Source: Neomegalonema perideroedes DSM 15528
GTDB lineage: Bacteria; Pseudomonadota; Alphaproteobacteria; Rhodobacterales; Rhodobacteraceae
Assembly: GCF_000374145.1 (NCBI RefSeq)
Contig: NZ_KB893653.1
Coordinates: 1,349,923-1,413,922, forward strand
Direction of reading: 5' to 3'
DNA: 64,000 nucleotides
Of this stretch, positions 8,040-17,771 are shown piece after piece (positions within the stretch are counted from its first letter, which is position 1; every line of letters begins with the position of its first letter). The translations under genes and the position numbers were made by a program. The notes under the pieces are model-generated. The model saw only the letters and a program-made list of their open reading frames with translations. It ran no database searches and was not told the DNA's origin.

Positions 8040-10397
8040 ATGCCGACTGAAGGCGAAGAGGGCGACGGCGTGATTTACGGCACTTCTGGAAGCGACGAAA
8101 TCCATGGCGGCGAGGGCGACGACGAAATTCGCGGCCTCGGGGGTCATGACAGGCTTTATGGAGAGGGCGGCGACGACAGGCTCTATGGAGAAGACGGCGA
8201 CGATCTGCTGGACGGCGGCGAAGGCGCCGACATCCTGAGAGGCGGTCGGGGGCTGGACATTCTGGATGGCGGGGCCGACGACGATTATCTCTATGGAGAC
8301 CTCGAAGCGGACATTCTCCGGGGCGGCGCGGGACGCGACGGCCTCTATGGCGGTGAAGGCGACGATTATCTGGATGGAGGGGAGGACGGCGATTATCTGG
8401 CGGGCGGCGCCGGAGAGGACGAAATCCACGGCGGCGATGGGGAGGACATCCTTCTCGGCGAGGCCGGAGACGATCGACTTTATGGCGGCGGCGATTATGA
8501 TTTGATCGTCGGCGGAGAGGGGAACGACCGGCTCTATGGCGGGGAGGGCGACGACACGCTCGTCGGAGAGGGAGGCGACGATCTCCTCGTCGGCGGCGCG
8601 GGGAGGGACCAACTCGACGGCGGCGCGGGCGTGGACCGCGCCTCCTACGCCGATGCGGCGGCCGGAGTGACCGCAGATCTCGCAACCTCCTCCGCCAACG
8701 CCGGAGAGGCGCAGGGCGACCGCTATATCCTCATCGAGGATTTGGAGGGCTCGCGGTTCAACGATAATCTGCGCGGCGACGAGGGCGTCAACCGGATCTG
8801 GGGCGGCGACGGCGGCGACGTCATTCGCGGACGCGGCGGAAACGACGAGCTTTATGGTCAAATCGGCGCCGACATCCTCAGCGGCGGCGCGGGCGCCGAC
8901 CTCCTCGACGGCGGCGAAGGCGTCGACCGCGCCTCCTACGCCGAATCCGCCACGGGCCTGACCGTGGATCTCGCCGACGCCGCCGCCAACACCGGCGAGG
9001 CCGCCGGAGACACCTTCGTCTCCATCGAGAATCTGCAGGGCTCGCAAAAGGCCGACAACCTGCGCGGCGACGAGGGCGCCAACGTCATCTGGGGCGAAGG
9101 CGGGAACGACGTCATCCGCGGGCGCGGCGGAAACGACAAGCTTTACGGCCAAGGCGGCAACGACATTCTCAGCGGCGGGCTCGGCGCCGATCTCCTCGAC
9201 GGCGGCGCGGGAACCGACCGCGTCTCCTACGCCGAATCCGCCACGGGCCTGACCGTGGATCTCGCCAACGCCCGCGTCAACACCGGCGAGGCCGCCGGAG
9301 ACACCTTCGTCTCCATCGAGAATCTGCAAGGCTCGCAAAAGGCCGATAATCTGCGCGGCGACGAGGGCGCCAACGTCATCTGGGGCGAGGGCGGCGGCGA
9401 CGTCATCCGCGGACGCGGCGGCGACGACAAGCTGTATGGCCAATCCGGCAACGACATCCTCAGCGGCGGCGCGGGCGCCGACCTCCTCGACGGGGGCGCG
9501 GGAACCGACCGCGCTTCCTACGCCGAATCCGCCACGGGCCTGACCGTGGATCTCGCGAACGCCCGCGCCAACACCGGCGAGGCCGCCGGAGATTCCTTCG
9601 TCTCCATCGAGAATCTGCAAGGCTCGCAGCACGCCGACGTTCTGCGCGGCGATTCAGGCGCCAACGTCATTTGGGGCGAAGGCGGCGACGACGTCATCTC
9701 CGGCGGCGGGGGCGGGGACCGCCTCTATGGCGGCGGCGGGAACGACCATCTGACGGGCGGCGCGGGCGCCGATCTCTTCGACGGCGGCGCAGGCGTGGAT
9801 CTGGTCTCTTATCTCGAAGCGTCCGCCGGCGTGACGGTGGATCTGGCCAACGCCGCCGCCAACAGCGGCGAGGCCCAAGGCGACAGCCATATCTCCATCG
9901 AGAGCGTGCAGGGAACTTGGTTTGACGACGATCTTTCCGGCGGCGGCGACGGCGACGTGCTGTGGGGCATGAGCGGCGACGACGTGCTTTTAGGTCGCGG
10001 CGGCGCCGACTGGCTCTCCGGAGACGACGGAGACGACGTCATCGAGGGCGGGGCGGGACTGGATACGCTCGTGGGCGGGGCCGGCTCCGACGTCTTCGTC
10101 TTCCGCAGCGCTTCAGAAACCGGATCTACGGTTGGGGGCGCCGATTCCATCCTGGACTTCACACGCGGCGAGGATCTCATCGATCTGTCCTGGTTCGACG
10201 CCAATCCCGCCGCCTCCGGCCGCCAGAGCTTCACCGGCCTGATCGCGGCTAATGCGAGCTTCACGGCGGCGGGACAATTGCGCTTCGACGCCGCCGCCAA
10301 CACGCTCTTCGGCAATACGGACGCCGACGCCGACGCCGAATTCGCCATTCGGCTGGATGGCGTCGCGGCGCTGAACGACGGCGATTTCCTCTTCTGA
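8040..10397 (+). CDS. RTX-type calcium-binding repeat protein, type I secreted
   Basis: A 785-residue acidic protein, mostly Gly/Asp. The first 200 residues are almost unbroken nonapeptide repeats of the form GG-x-G-x-D-x-L-x, which fold as a calcium-binding beta-roll. Then come five tandem 97-residue modules, each with a SYA-x-S-A-x-G-x-T-V-D-L segment, a SIE-N-L-Q-G segment and more nonapeptides. The last 110 residues ([39 protein letters not shown], ending FLF) match the serralysin-type C-terminal domain that acts as type I secretion signal. There is no N-terminal signal peptide, as expected. No catalytic domain is visible, so it may be structural or adhesive. No type I membrane-fusion protein gene lies nearby. 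Confidence 0.9.
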   Translation: MPTEGEEGDGVIYGTSGSDEIHGGEGDDEIRGLGGHDRLYGEGGDDRLYGEDGDDLLDGGEGADILRGGRGLDILDGGADDDYLYGDLEADILRGGAGRDGLYGGEGDDYLDGGEDGDYLAGGAGEDEIHGGDGEDILLGEAGDDRLYGGGDYDLIVGGEGNDRLYGGEGDDTLVGEGGDDLLVGGAGRDQLDGGAGVDRASYADAAAGVTADLATSSANAGEAQGDRYILIEDLEGSRFNDNLRGDEGVNRIWGGDGGDVIRGRGGNDELYGQIGADILSGGAGADLLDGGEGVDRASYAESATGLTVDLADAAANTGEAAGDTFVSIENLQGSQKADNLRGDEGANVIWGEGGNDVIRGRGGNDKLYGQGGNDILSGGLGADLLDGGAGTDRVSYAESATGLTVDLANARVNTGEAAGDTFVSIENLQGSQKADNLRGDEGANVIWGEGGGDVIRGRGGDDKLYGQSGNDILSGGAGADLLDGGAGTDRASYAESATGLTVDLANARANTGEAAGDSFVSIENLQGSQHADVLRGDSGANVIWGEGGDDVISGGGGGDRLYGGGGNDHLTGGAGADLFDGGAGVDLVSYLEASAGVTVDLANAAANSGEAQGDSHISIESVQGTWFDDDLSGGGDGDVLWGMSGDDVLLGRGGADWLSGDDGDDVIEGGAGLDTLVGGAGSDVFVFRSASETGSTVGGADSILDFTRGEDLIDLSWFDANPAASGRQSFTGLIAANASFTAAGQLRFDAAANTLFGNTDADADAEFAIRLDGVAALNDGDFLF
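8643..10097 (+). repeat. Five tandem 291-bp coding repeats
   Basis: The TCC/TCT codon of the SY(A/L)E motif recurs at 8643, 8934, 9225, 9516 and 9807, exactly 291 bp (97 codons) apart. Units 2, 3 and 4 are nearly identical at DNA level; units 1 and 5 are more diverged. This indicates recent in-frame duplication. Confidence 0.93.
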
Positions 10398-10735
10398 GCG
10401 GAGAAGGGGCGATCAAGACGGACTCGGAGGCCGCGCCCGCGCATGGCGGTCTCCGGGTCCGCCGCCGCCTCATCGCCACGAGCAAGGCTTTCCTGCCGCG
10501 CCGCAACCGGAAAGGCGAGGCTCGGCCGTAAAATTACTTGAGAAAAAGAGTCGGAATCCATAGAAGCTGCTTGAACGCTCTTCCGCCAGCCTTTCTTCAT
10601 CGGCCGCGCCGTCGTCTCCGACGCTCCCACGAAGCCTGAGCAAGCCCTCGGAGCTTCGTGGAGAAACCAGCCTCGCCGCGGACGAAAGCCGCGAGGCCTT
10701 GAAGCTCGTCCGCCCGACGAGTCCGGAGCCGCGCC
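10398..10735. other. Intergenic region upstream of the second TonB receptor
   Basis: A 338-bp stretch with no convincing gene. At 10538-10553 the top strand reads TTGAGAAAAAGAGTCG, which fits TGA-N9-TCG, the same loose iron-box form as at 5925-5939. It lies in a locally AT-rich patch about 180 bp before the receptor start. One such match can occur by chance. No clear terminator for the RTX gene is visible. Confidence 0.35.
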
Positions 10736-12958
10736 ATGATCCAGATTCCGACCCCCGCCCAAGGAGTCCTCAATCCTGCGCGGAGAACCCGCGCGCTTCG
10801 GGGAGCTTTGGCGCGCGGCTGCGCGCTTTGCGCCGTGATGGCTGCTTCTCCGGTCTGGTCGCAGGAGCCGCCTCCGTCGCCTGAGGAGAACGCGCTCCTG
10901 CTGGAGGCCATCTTCCTTCAGGGCTCCGCCTATGAGACCGAGCAAAGCCCCTCCTACGCCGCCGATCTCCTCAGCGTCGGCGACAAGGACACGCGCTATC
11001 CCCGCGAGATTCCACAATCCACCACGGTTCTGACTCATCAGCGCCTTGAGGACGGCGGCTTCACCTCGCTGGATTCCGCCATGCGCAAGACTCCGGGCGT
11101 CATGCCGCTGGTCAACGACGACGGCCGCTCTTCGATCTATTCGCGCGGCTTCGAATTCGACGCCTTTTCGATGAACGGCCTCGCGACGCCTTTGTCGAGC
11201 CTTTACGGCCTCCAGCCGGATATGGTGGTGGTGGATCACGTCGAGATCCTGCGCGGCCCTGCGGGGCTTTTCGCGGGCAGCGGCGAGCCCGCCGGCGCGA
11301 TCAACATGCGCCTCAAGCAGCCGACCGACGAATTTCAGCTGAAGTTCAGCGGCCTCGTCGGCTCATGGGACAATCGCCGCGTCGAGGGCGACGTGGGCGG
11401 CCCGCTGAACTCCTCAGGGACGATCCGGGGGCGCCTGATCGGCGCCTATGGCGCGCGCGACAGCTGGGTTGACCATCTCGATAATAAGGTGGGCGTCCTC
11501 TACGGCGTGATTCAGGCCGACGTGACGCCGGACGCCACCGCGACTTTGTCGATCCATCGCCGCGTCCGCGACATCACTCCGAGCAACGGCCTGCCGACCT
11601 ACGCCGACGGGACTCTGATGGATCTGCCCGTCTCGACCTTCACCGGCGCCGACTGGAATTACTTCGATAATCGCGTGACGGATTACATGGCCGAGGTCGA
11701 GCATAAATTCGAGGACGGCGGCCACGCCAAGGTTTCGGGCGTCTACACCAAGGCCGACGCCGACATGCAATACGCCTTCACGGGAACGGCGGCCTCCGCG
11801 ACGGGCGAGGTGACGCGTCTGGGCTGGCTGGCGCGCGATTACGATCAGACCTCGATGGCTCTGGACGCCCATGTCAGCAAGCCTTTCGATCTTTTCGGTC
11901 TGGAGCAGAATCTGATCCTCGGCGCGGATTACCGCTCCAACGAGACGACCATCCTCAATCAGCAGGGCCAGATCGCGGGCTCCTTCAATCTCTGGAGCTG
12001 GGACGCCGCCATTCCGCGCCCTGCGGTCTCCTACGTCACCCGCGCCGAAGCCGACGCCGATCAATATGGCGTTTACGGCCAATGGCGCGTGAAGCCGCGT
12101 CAGGATCTGACGGCCATCCTCGGCGGACGCCTGAGCTGGTACGACAATGAGGGAAGCACGGTCCAACTGGCCACGGGCGCCGTCTCGGCGCAGAACCACG
12201 AGAAGATCAGCGCGGAGTTCACGCCTTATCTGGGCGCGATCTGGGATTTCCACGACCGCGCTTCGCTCTACGGCAGCTTCACCGAGATCTTTCAGCCTCA
12301 GACCGACCTCACCGCCTCCGGCGACACGCTCAAGCCGCGCACAGGGAGCCAATATGAGATCGGCGTGAAGGCCGAACCTCTCGACGGCGTGAACGCCACT
12401 TTGGCCTATTTCCATATTCAGGACCGCAACCGGGCGGTGCGCGACCCTCTGGCGGTGGGCTCGACGGCCGCCGCGGCTCTGGGAGAGGCGACTCAGCGCG
12501 GCGTCGAATTCGAGATTTCGGGCGCCGTGACCGACAGGCTCCAGCTTTCGGCGGGCTACACCTACACCGACAGCAGCTACGCCGACACCGAACGCCCGAC
12601 CTCGAATATTCTGGAATATCACGCGCCGCATCACATGGCGCAGCTTTGGGCGAAATACAGCTTCGACGAAAGAGACGGCTGGCTGGACGGCCTTTGGCTG
12701 GGCGGCGGCTTCCGGGCCTTCAGCGATTATTCGAGCCTCGTGCGCTTGGCGAACGGCTCTTCGACGCTGGTGCGCGCGCCGGGCTATATGGTGGCCGATC
12801 TGGCGGCGGGCTATCGGATCAACGAGGATTGGAATCTGACCCTGAACGTCAACAACGTCTTCGATAAGAAATATTACGAACGCGCCCATGGCCCGACCAC
12901 CTTCAATTTCTACGGCGAGCCGCGCAACGTCCAGCTTCGCGTGAACGCCGAGTTCTGA
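10736..12958 (+). CDS. TonB-dependent siderophore receptor (second)
   Basis: Outer-membrane receptor of 740 residues. A long N-terminal signal region ends near residue 43 (ASPVWSQ). The plug domain spans about 65-190 with YPREIPQSTTVLT, YSRGFEFDAF and VEILRGPAGLFAGSGEPAG, a block commonly seen in hydroxamate-type receptors such as FhuE. The barrel follows and the protein ends in phenylalanine (QLRVNAEF). The start ATG at 10736 has a CCGGAGC ribosome site. It stands alone between the RTX gene and a strong terminator. A ligand different from that of the receptor at 3681-5822 is likely, given the different plug sequence, but cannot be named. Confidence 0.93.
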   Translation: MIQIPTPAQGVLNPARRTRALRGALARGCALCAVMAASPVWSQEPPPSPEENALLLEAIFLQGSAYETEQSPSYAADLLSVGDKDTRYPREIPQSTTVLTHQRLEDGGFTSLDSAMRKTPGVMPLVNDDGRSSIYSRGFEFDAFSMNGLATPLSSLYGLQPDMVVVDHVEILRGPAGLFAGSGEPAGAINMRLKQPTDEFQLKFSGLVGSWDNRRVEGDVGGPLNSSGTIRGRLIGAYGARDSWVDHLDNKVGVLYGVIQADVTPDATATLSIHRRVRDITPSNGLPTYADGTLMDLPVSTFTGADWNYFDNRVTDYMAEVEHKFEDGGHAKVSGVYTKADADMQYAFTGTAASATGEVTRLGWLARDYDQTSMALDAHVSKPFDLFGLEQNLILGADYRSNETTILNQQGQIAGSFNLWSWDAAIPRPAVSYVTRAEADADQYGVYGQWRVKPRQDLTAILGGRLSWYDNEGSTVQLATGAVSAQNHEKISAEFTPYLGAIWDFHDRASLYGSFTEIFQPQTDLTASGDTLKPRTGSQYEIGVKAEPLDGVNATLAYFHIQDRNRAVRDPLAVGSTAAAALGEATQRGVEFEISGAVTDRLQLSAGYTYTDSSYADTERPTSNILEYHAPHHMAQLWAKYSFDERDGWLDGLWLGGGFRAFSDYSSLVRLANGSSTLVRAPGYMVADLAAGYRINEDWNLTLNVNNVFDKKYYERAHGPTTFNFYGEPRNVQLRVNAEF

Positions 12959-13036
12959 GCCGCTATGAGATCGGCCAAATTCATCGGCTCCATCTTGAAT
13001 TTCTCCTGAGCGCTCAGGAGCATGGAAGCTCTGCCC

Positions 13037-13064
13037 GCCTCCCGCCTCCCGCCTCCCGCCTCCC
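13037..13064 (+). repeat. Four direct GCCTCCC heptamers
   Basis: Perfect head-to-tail copies at 13037, 13044, 13051 and 13058, non-coding, running into the left arm of the terminator. Confidence 0.8.
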
Positions 13065-13094
13065 GCCGACGTCGAGTCGGCGGGAGGTTTTTTT
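13059..13094 (+). terminator. Rho-independent terminator of the second receptor gene
   Basis: A perfect 12-bp stem, CCTCCCGCCGAC with GTCGGCGGGAGG, closes a GTCGA loop and is followed by seven T. Confidence 0.95.
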
Positions 13095-13245
13095 CGCTCC
13101 GGCGCGACGCCTTATCGGTCGAGTCAGGATCGGGGGAATATTATTTATGGTATATATTGATCGCCGTATTCTCCTTTTACGTTTTCTTGTCGCCTGTCCT
13201 CTAAAACCTCCGCATATATCGAGGCCGTCGCTTGCGGAGACCAAT

Positions 13246-13968
13246 ATGAGAGCGCTTTTCCTCGCCTGTCCTCTGGCGATCCTGACCATGAGCGAAGCTT
13301 TGGCCGGAGGCGCCGCCGGTTGGAGCGGCTCCAGAACGATCTGGACGGGCCCTTATATCGGCGCTCAGGCGGGCTATGCGCACGCCGAACTCGACGAACG
13401 CGTCCGCTTCTCCGCTGCGGATCGCCAGGAGCTCGAACTCTCCACGGGAGCCAACGCCGTCTACAACGTCTCCCGCGATTTCGGAAACGTGAGCGGCGGA
13501 TTCTACCTCGGCTATATGAAGCAGCTGGACAGCGGCCTCGTGGCCGGCCTTGAGGCGGATCTGAACGTGACGAACCTGCGCCGCACCGGTCATGAGCTTC
13601 CGGTTTATCTCGGCGGCGAAGAGACGGATCTGGCCGCGAGCGTCTACGACCGGATCAAATGGACCGGCGGTCTGCGCGGCCGCCTCGGCTACGCCGCAGG
13701 GAATCTGCAGCCCTTCGTCTCCGGCGGCGTGGGCGTCGCGAAATATCGCTCGGAGACGCCTTATGGCGCGAATAAGAAGCTCTATGGGTGGAGCCTCGGC
13801 GCGGGCCTCGAATACGCCGTGACGGAGCGTCTGATCGCCCGCATGGAATATCGCTACTCCGATTACGGCGACGTGGAGGAGTGGAAAGGCCCCTCGACCG
13901 ACCAGAGGAAAGAGACCACCGACGTCTCCATCCATGATCTGCGGGTCGGCCTCGGCCTGAAGTTCTGA
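13246..13968 (+). CDS. Outer-membrane beta-barrel protein (Omp25/31-like)
   Basis: A 240-residue porin-like protein. The start chosen is ATG 13246 with CGGAGA just upstream; it gives a clean signal peptide (MRALFLACPLAILTMSEALA) whereas the longer frame adds an unlikely leader. The mature part opens with WTGPYIGAQAGYAHAELDE and shows alternating aromatic/hydrophobic strands (FYLGYMKQL, GLRGRLGYAAG, FVSGGVGVA, LGAGLEYAV, ARMEYRYSDYG), ending VGLGLKF with a terminal Phe. This is the eight-stranded barrel layout of surface proteins common in alphaproteobacteria. An AT-rich patch at 13137-13165 probably holds the promoter. A strong terminator follows, so it is a single-gene unit. Confidence 0.88.
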   Translation: MRALFLACPLAILTMSEALAGGAAGWSGSRTIWTGPYIGAQAGYAHAELDERVRFSAADRQELELSTGANAVYNVSRDFGNVSGGFYLGYMKQLDSGLVAGLEADLNVTNLRRTGHELPVYLGGEETDLAASVYDRIKWTGGLRGRLGYAAGNLQPFVSGGVGVAKYRSETPYGANKKLYGWSLGAGLEYAVTERLIARMEYRYSDYGDVEEWKGPSTDQRKETTDVSIHDLRVGLGLKF

Positions 13969-13993
13969 CCTTTCCGGCTTTTTCGAAATAGGG

Positions 13994-14038
13994 GGCGCGC
14001 TTGATCTCGGCGGATCAGGCGCGCCTTTTCTTTCTTTT
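13994..14038 (+). terminator. Rho-independent terminator after the barrel gene
   Basis: GGCGCGCTTGATC pairs with GATCAGGCGCGCC (13 bp, one wobble) around a 6-base loop, followed by TTTTCTTTCTTTT. Confidence 0.93.
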
Positions 14039-14084
14039 GCGCGGCGGGCATGATCGGGCTCTCTTTCCTTCAGGAGCCGCCTTG

Positions 14085-15353
14085 ATGGAGCCGCAGGACC
14101 GCGCTTTTCTGACTCGCCTCTTTCAGGCCGCCGTGAAGGCCGTCGATCCCGAATCCGCCTTGCGCGCCGCTCTGCCTGAGCCGCCGAAAGGACGAACCGT
14201 GGTCGTGGGAGCGGGGAAGGGGGCCGCGCAGCTCGCGGCGGCCTGCGAAAAGCTCTGGCCGGGGCCTTTGGAGGGCGTGGCGGTCACGCGCCATGGCGGC
14301 GGCGTCGAGCCGCCCTTGCGGCGCATCCGGGTTCTGGAGGCCGCCCATCCCACGCCCGACGCGGCGGGTCTGGAGGCTTCGCGGGCGCTGAAGGCGGCGG
14401 TCTCCGGCCTGACCGGGCAAGATCTCGTCCTCGCGCTGATCTGCGGCGGAGGCTCGGCGTTGCTGCCCGATCCGCCTGAAGGGCTGACCCTTGAGGATGA
14501 AATCGCGCTGAACAAGGCGCTGCTCGCCTCCGGCGCGCCGATTTCGGTCATGAACGCCCTCCGCAAGCAGTTCAGCGCGATCAAGGGCGGGCGTCTGGCT
14601 TTGGCGGCCTATCCGGCGCGGGTGGTCTCGCTGGTGGTCTCCGACGTCCCCGGCGACGACCCGGCGCAAGTCGCCTCCGGCCCCACCATCCCCGACCGGA
14701 CCACCCGCGCCGAGGCCCGCGCTTTGGCGGAGATCTGGCGCATCGCGCTTCCGCCGAAGCTGGCGGCGCGTCTGGCCTCCGACGAGGATCTTGCGCCCGA
14801 TCCCGAAGATCCGCGTTTCGCCCGCAACGAAGTCCATGTGATCGCCTCCGCCCGCATCGCTCTGGAGGCCGCCGCCGCTCAGGCCGAAGCCGAGGGCGTG
14901 ACGGCGGCGATCCTCTCCGACGCCCTCGAAGGCGAGGCCTGCGAGGCGGGACGCTTTCATGCGGCCCTCGCGCGCGAGATCGCCTTGCGGGACCGGCCCT
15001 TCGCAAAGCCCGTGGTCCTGCTCTCAGGCGGCGAAACCACCGTCACCCTCCGCGAGCCGGGCGGCAAAGGCGGGCGCAATAGCGAATTCGCCTTAGCTTT
15101 GGCTCTGGCGGGCGAGGGCCTGCCCTTCGCGGCTCTGGCGGCCGACACCGACGGGATCGACGGCTCCGAGGCGAATGCGGGCGTTTTTCTCGACGGCGCG
15201 AGCGCGGCGCGGCTGCGGGCCTTGGGCCTCGACGGGCGCAGCCTCTTGGCGCGCCATCATGCGTGGACGGCCTTCGAGGCTTTGGGCGACCTCTTCACGA
15301 CCGGCCCGACCGGGGTGAACGTCAACGACCTCCGCGCGATTCTGATCCGCTAA
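14085..15353 (+). CDS. Glycerate 2-kinase (MOFRL family)
   Basis: A 422-residue cytosolic enzyme of the type-2 glycerate kinase family, formerly annotated hydroxypyruvate reductase (TtuD), which makes 2-phosphoglycerate from glycerate and ATP. Family signs are VVVGAGKGAAQLA near residue 45, LALICGGGSALL near 120, NALRKQFSAIKGGRL near 155, SDVPGDDPAQVASGPT near 190 and the C-terminal MOFRL block GGETTVTL with GGKGGRNSEFAL near 320-345, then AADTDGIDG. The start is ATG 14085, which has CAGGAG 8 bp upstream; the frame is open further left but overlaps the terminator. It stands alone here, converging with a methyltransferase gene 3 bp away. Confidence 0.9.
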   Translation: MEPQDRAFLTRLFQAAVKAVDPESALRAALPEPPKGRTVVVGAGKGAAQLAAACEKLWPGPLEGVAVTRHGGGVEPPLRRIRVLEAAHPTPDAAGLEASRALKAAVSGLTGQDLVLALICGGGSALLPDPPEGLTLEDEIALNKALLASGAPISVMNALRKQFSAIKGGRLALAAYPARVVSLVVSDVPGDDPAQVASGPTIPDRTTRAEARALAEIWRIALPPKLAARLASDEDLAPDPEDPRFARNEVHVIASARIALEAAAAQAEAEGVTAAILSDALEGEACEAGRFHAALAREIALRDRPFAKPVVLLSGGETTVTLREPGGKGGRNSEFALALALAGEGLPFAALAADTDGIDGSEANAGVFLDGASAARLRALGLDGRSLLARHHAWTAFEALGDLFTTGPTGVNVNDLRAILIR

Positions 15354-15356
15354 ACC

Positions 15357-16208
15357 TCAGCGGATTAGCGTCGCCCCGAAGGACCAGGCCAAAGGCAGGC
15401 GCTTCGTCCCTTCCGGCAATCGGTAAAGCCCGTCCTCGCCGCGGATCATCTGCGGGAAGAAGCGCCAGGCCAGAGCCTCATGCTCATGGAGGAAATCCAG
15501 CCGGAAGCCCGCCTTGAGCACGGCGCCCAGCACGCGCGAAACCGGATGCAGCCATTCATAGCAGAGCGGATTGGCGATTTTCGCGCTTGAGCCGTCATAG
15601 CTGGTTTCCTCGGCGGAGGAGATGGGCGTCTCGCGCGGCGTGCCATAGTCGAAGCCCACGCGCGGCTCCTGCGGCGAGGAGGCGCCGTCGAAGAGCATCA
15701 GCGTCGGGTGGCCGTCGATGAAGTACAGCCTGCCGCCCGGCTTCAGCACGCCCGCGACCGCCTGAGCCCAGAGGTCGAGATCGTCCAGCCAAGGGATCGC
15801 GCCCCAATTCACGAGAGCGAGGTCGAAGCCTCCGCCGAGCAGCGCGGGGGCGTCATAGACGCTCCCCTCGACGAAGCTCGCGCCCGAAAGCCCCGAGCGC
15901 CGCGCCAATTCTCGCGCATGGAGGATCGCGCGCGGCGAGAAATCCAAGCCGACCGCCTCCGCCGCCCCGAGATGCGCTAAAGCCAAAACGTCGGCGCCGA
16001 TGTGGCATTGCAGATGCGCGGCGCGCAGGCCCCTGAGGTCGCCGATCTCCGCAAGCTCAATGGGCGTGAGCAGGACGTCGCCCCGCACCGCCGCTTCGAC
16101 GCCGTAGAATCCGGTTTCGTCGCGGATATGGATGTCGGCGCGGTCGTCCCAGTTGCGCCGGTTGGCCGCGAACCATTCCACGCGGCCTTCGTCGGCTTTC
16201 GCGCTCAT
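15357..16208 (-). CDS. Class I SAM-dependent methyltransferase
   Basis: A 283-residue methyltransferase. Motif I is modified to HLQCHIGADVLALAHLGA near residue 62, followed by VGLDFSPRAI (acidic residue of motif II), LALVNWGAIPWLDDL (motif IV) and LKPGGRLYFIDGHPT (post-motif). This HLQCHIG variant is typical of a widespread but unassigned bacterial subfamily. The substrate is not known to me. It begins 1 bp after the stop of the metallophosphoesterase gene, so both are probably one transcript. Confidence 0.8.
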   Translation of the reverse strand: MSAKADEGRVEWFAANRRNWDDRADIHIRDETGFYGVEAAVRGDVLLTPIELAEIGDLRGLRAAHLQCHIGADVLALAHLGAAEAVGLDFSPRAILHARELARRSGLSGASFVEGSVYDAPALLGGGFDLALVNWGAIPWLDDLDLWAQAVAGVLKPGGRLYFIDGHPTLMLFDGASSPQEPRVGFDYGTPRETPISSAEETSYDGSSAKIANPLCYEWLHPVSRVLGAVLKAGFRLDFLHEHEALAWRFFPQMIRGEDGLYRLPEGTKRLPLAWSFGATLIR

Positions 16209-16209
16209 G

Positions 16210-17523
16210 TCAGAATCTTTCCTCGATGACGTAGAAGGTCTTGCGCTTCACGCTGATCATCTCGCCGCGCCAGCCCCCGGAGCTCAGAGCGATCCGCCAG
16301 ACATGCCACATCTCCGGATCGGCCTCGGTGATTTCGCCCCAGACGGAGATGAAATCCGGCTGCTCTTCGGTCGGATGCCCGATTCCCGCGAGGAAGCGCG
16401 TCGAATCGTCGAGTCGGGATTTCAGCTCTCCCTTGGCCGGATTCAGCCCCGCCCGCGTCGCCGACCAAGGCCCGCCGCCGAATTGGCGGATTCCATTCCG
16501 ATCGTCGCGGCGCCATTGCCGGGCGTTCTGGAGATAGGAGAGCGTCAAATCCGGATGGAAGGTCAGGCGCGGCGAGATCATTCCGGCGTGGACATGCCCC
16601 ACCAGCACCCCGAGCACGTCCCGCGCCCGCTTTTGCAGGACCGGCCAAAGCGCGTCGCGCATCACCCCCGCCTGAGTCGGCGGATCGCGCATGCTGAAGC
16701 CCTGAAGCCGGAAGGCCGGGGTATGGCCCGCCACGAGGATCTTGCCGCTCCATGAACGCAATTGCGCCTCGACCCAAGGGATTTGGTCGATCATCGGGAC
16801 GCTGTGGTCGGTGTTGAGCATGAGGATTTTGAGATCCTCGCCGACCCGCACCGCCATGACGCCGTCGGCGAAGCGATCCGGCTGGTTGTCCAGATAGCCG
16901 CAGGTCATGATCTGCTTGATCGGCCCGATCTTGCCGTCTCCGCCGGAGGAGGCGCTGGCCGTATCGGCCGTGTTGCGGGCCTCGTGATTGCCGATCCCGG
17001 CCAGAATGGGCACCATCGCGCCCTCGTGGCGATAGGCGTCCGAGACCCATTTCAGGAAGTTGAACCAGCGCTCGCCCATCATGGTGGTCCAGCGGCCGTC
17101 GTCGTTGATGTAGTCGCCGACGAGCAACAGCAGATCGGGCCGCCCGTCGGAGACGATTTCGCCGAAGCGGGCGATGCGTCCGCGCTCGTTCATGCCGCCC
17201 GCGTTCTGGAAGTCGCTCATGCCGTAGACCACGGGATCATGCAGCGGCGCGGTGCGGAAGCTTTCCTGACGGTCCGAGCCGGGCCACGTCAGTTCATAGA
17301 CCGCGCCCGGCGGCATGCCTTGCACCAGCACGGTGTGGATGAACAGCGCCTCGACGCCCGGCCAGGGGCGGCTGTTGACGGAGGGCAGCCGGAGCCAGCC
17401 GCCGGACTCCGCATGGCGGCAGACGACGACGGCGTCCTCTTCTTGATTGGTCACCCAGGAGATCGCGCTCGTGGTGGCGGCGTCGGTCCAAGGCTCCACC
17501 CAGACCAAGGCGATTTCAAGCAT
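16210..17523 (-). CDS. Calcineurin-like metallophosphoesterase with Fn3-like N-terminus
   Basis: A 437-residue protein of the purple acid phosphatase-like group. Residues 1-95 look like the fibronectin-type domain (AISWVTNQEEDAVVV, YELTWPGSD). The metal-binding set follows in order: SDFQNAGG near 105, LLVGDYINDDGRW near 138, AGIGNHEARN near 180, AGHTPAF near 270 and VLVGHVHAG near 310. That gives the GD, GNHE, GH and GHxH ligands for two metals. No clear signal peptide is seen, so it is probably cytoplasmic. The final 90 residues after the GHxH motif are not recognised. Confidence 0.85.
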   Translation of the reverse strand: MLEIALVWVEPWTDAATTSAISWVTNQEEDAVVVCRHAESGGWLRLPSVNSRPWPGVEALFIHTVLVQGMPPGAVYELTWPGSDRQESFRTAPLHDPVVYGMSDFQNAGGMNERGRIARFGEIVSDGRPDLLLLVGDYINDDGRWTTMMGERWFNFLKWVSDAYRHEGAMVPILAGIGNHEARNTADTASASSGGDGKIGPIKQIMTCGYLDNQPDRFADGVMAVRVGEDLKILMLNTDHSVPMIDQIPWVEAQLRSWSGKILVAGHTPAFRLQGFSMRDPPTQAGVMRDALWPVLQKRARDVLGVLVGHVHAGMISPRLTFHPDLTLSYLQNARQWRRDDRNGIRQFGGGPWSATRAGLNPAKGELKSRLDDSTRFLAGIGHPTEEQPDFISVWGEITEADPEMWHVWRIALSSGGWRGEMISVKRKTFYVIEERF

Positions 17524-17771
17524 GCCGCGCGCTCCCGTTCCGAGACGGCCCTGCGCAGGCCGACCGCCAGATTCCGCAGCGTTTTCGCGTCGATCCCCGG
17601 GATCGGCGGCTGAAAACGCGCCAAACCGAAGATATAGAGCGGTTTCGCCCGATCTGGGAAGGGTTTAGGAGAAGTTTGCAAAAGGCGGGGATCTTGGTCG
17701 TCCGCCGGGGCGTTGCTTTATGAGGTTTTCGGCGGCAGCCTGCGCGAAGGTCCGATCCTGTGGAGGAAATC

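Noticed and set aside
7887-9632. A 581-codon frame opposite the RTX gene, itself repetitive
   Set aside because: Its repeats mirror the RTX repeats on the other strand; the RTX reading has calcium motifs and a secretion signal, this one has none.
8643-10097. CRISPR-like regular spacing
   Set aside because: The period is 291 bp, codon-aligned and wholly coding, so it is a protein repeat.
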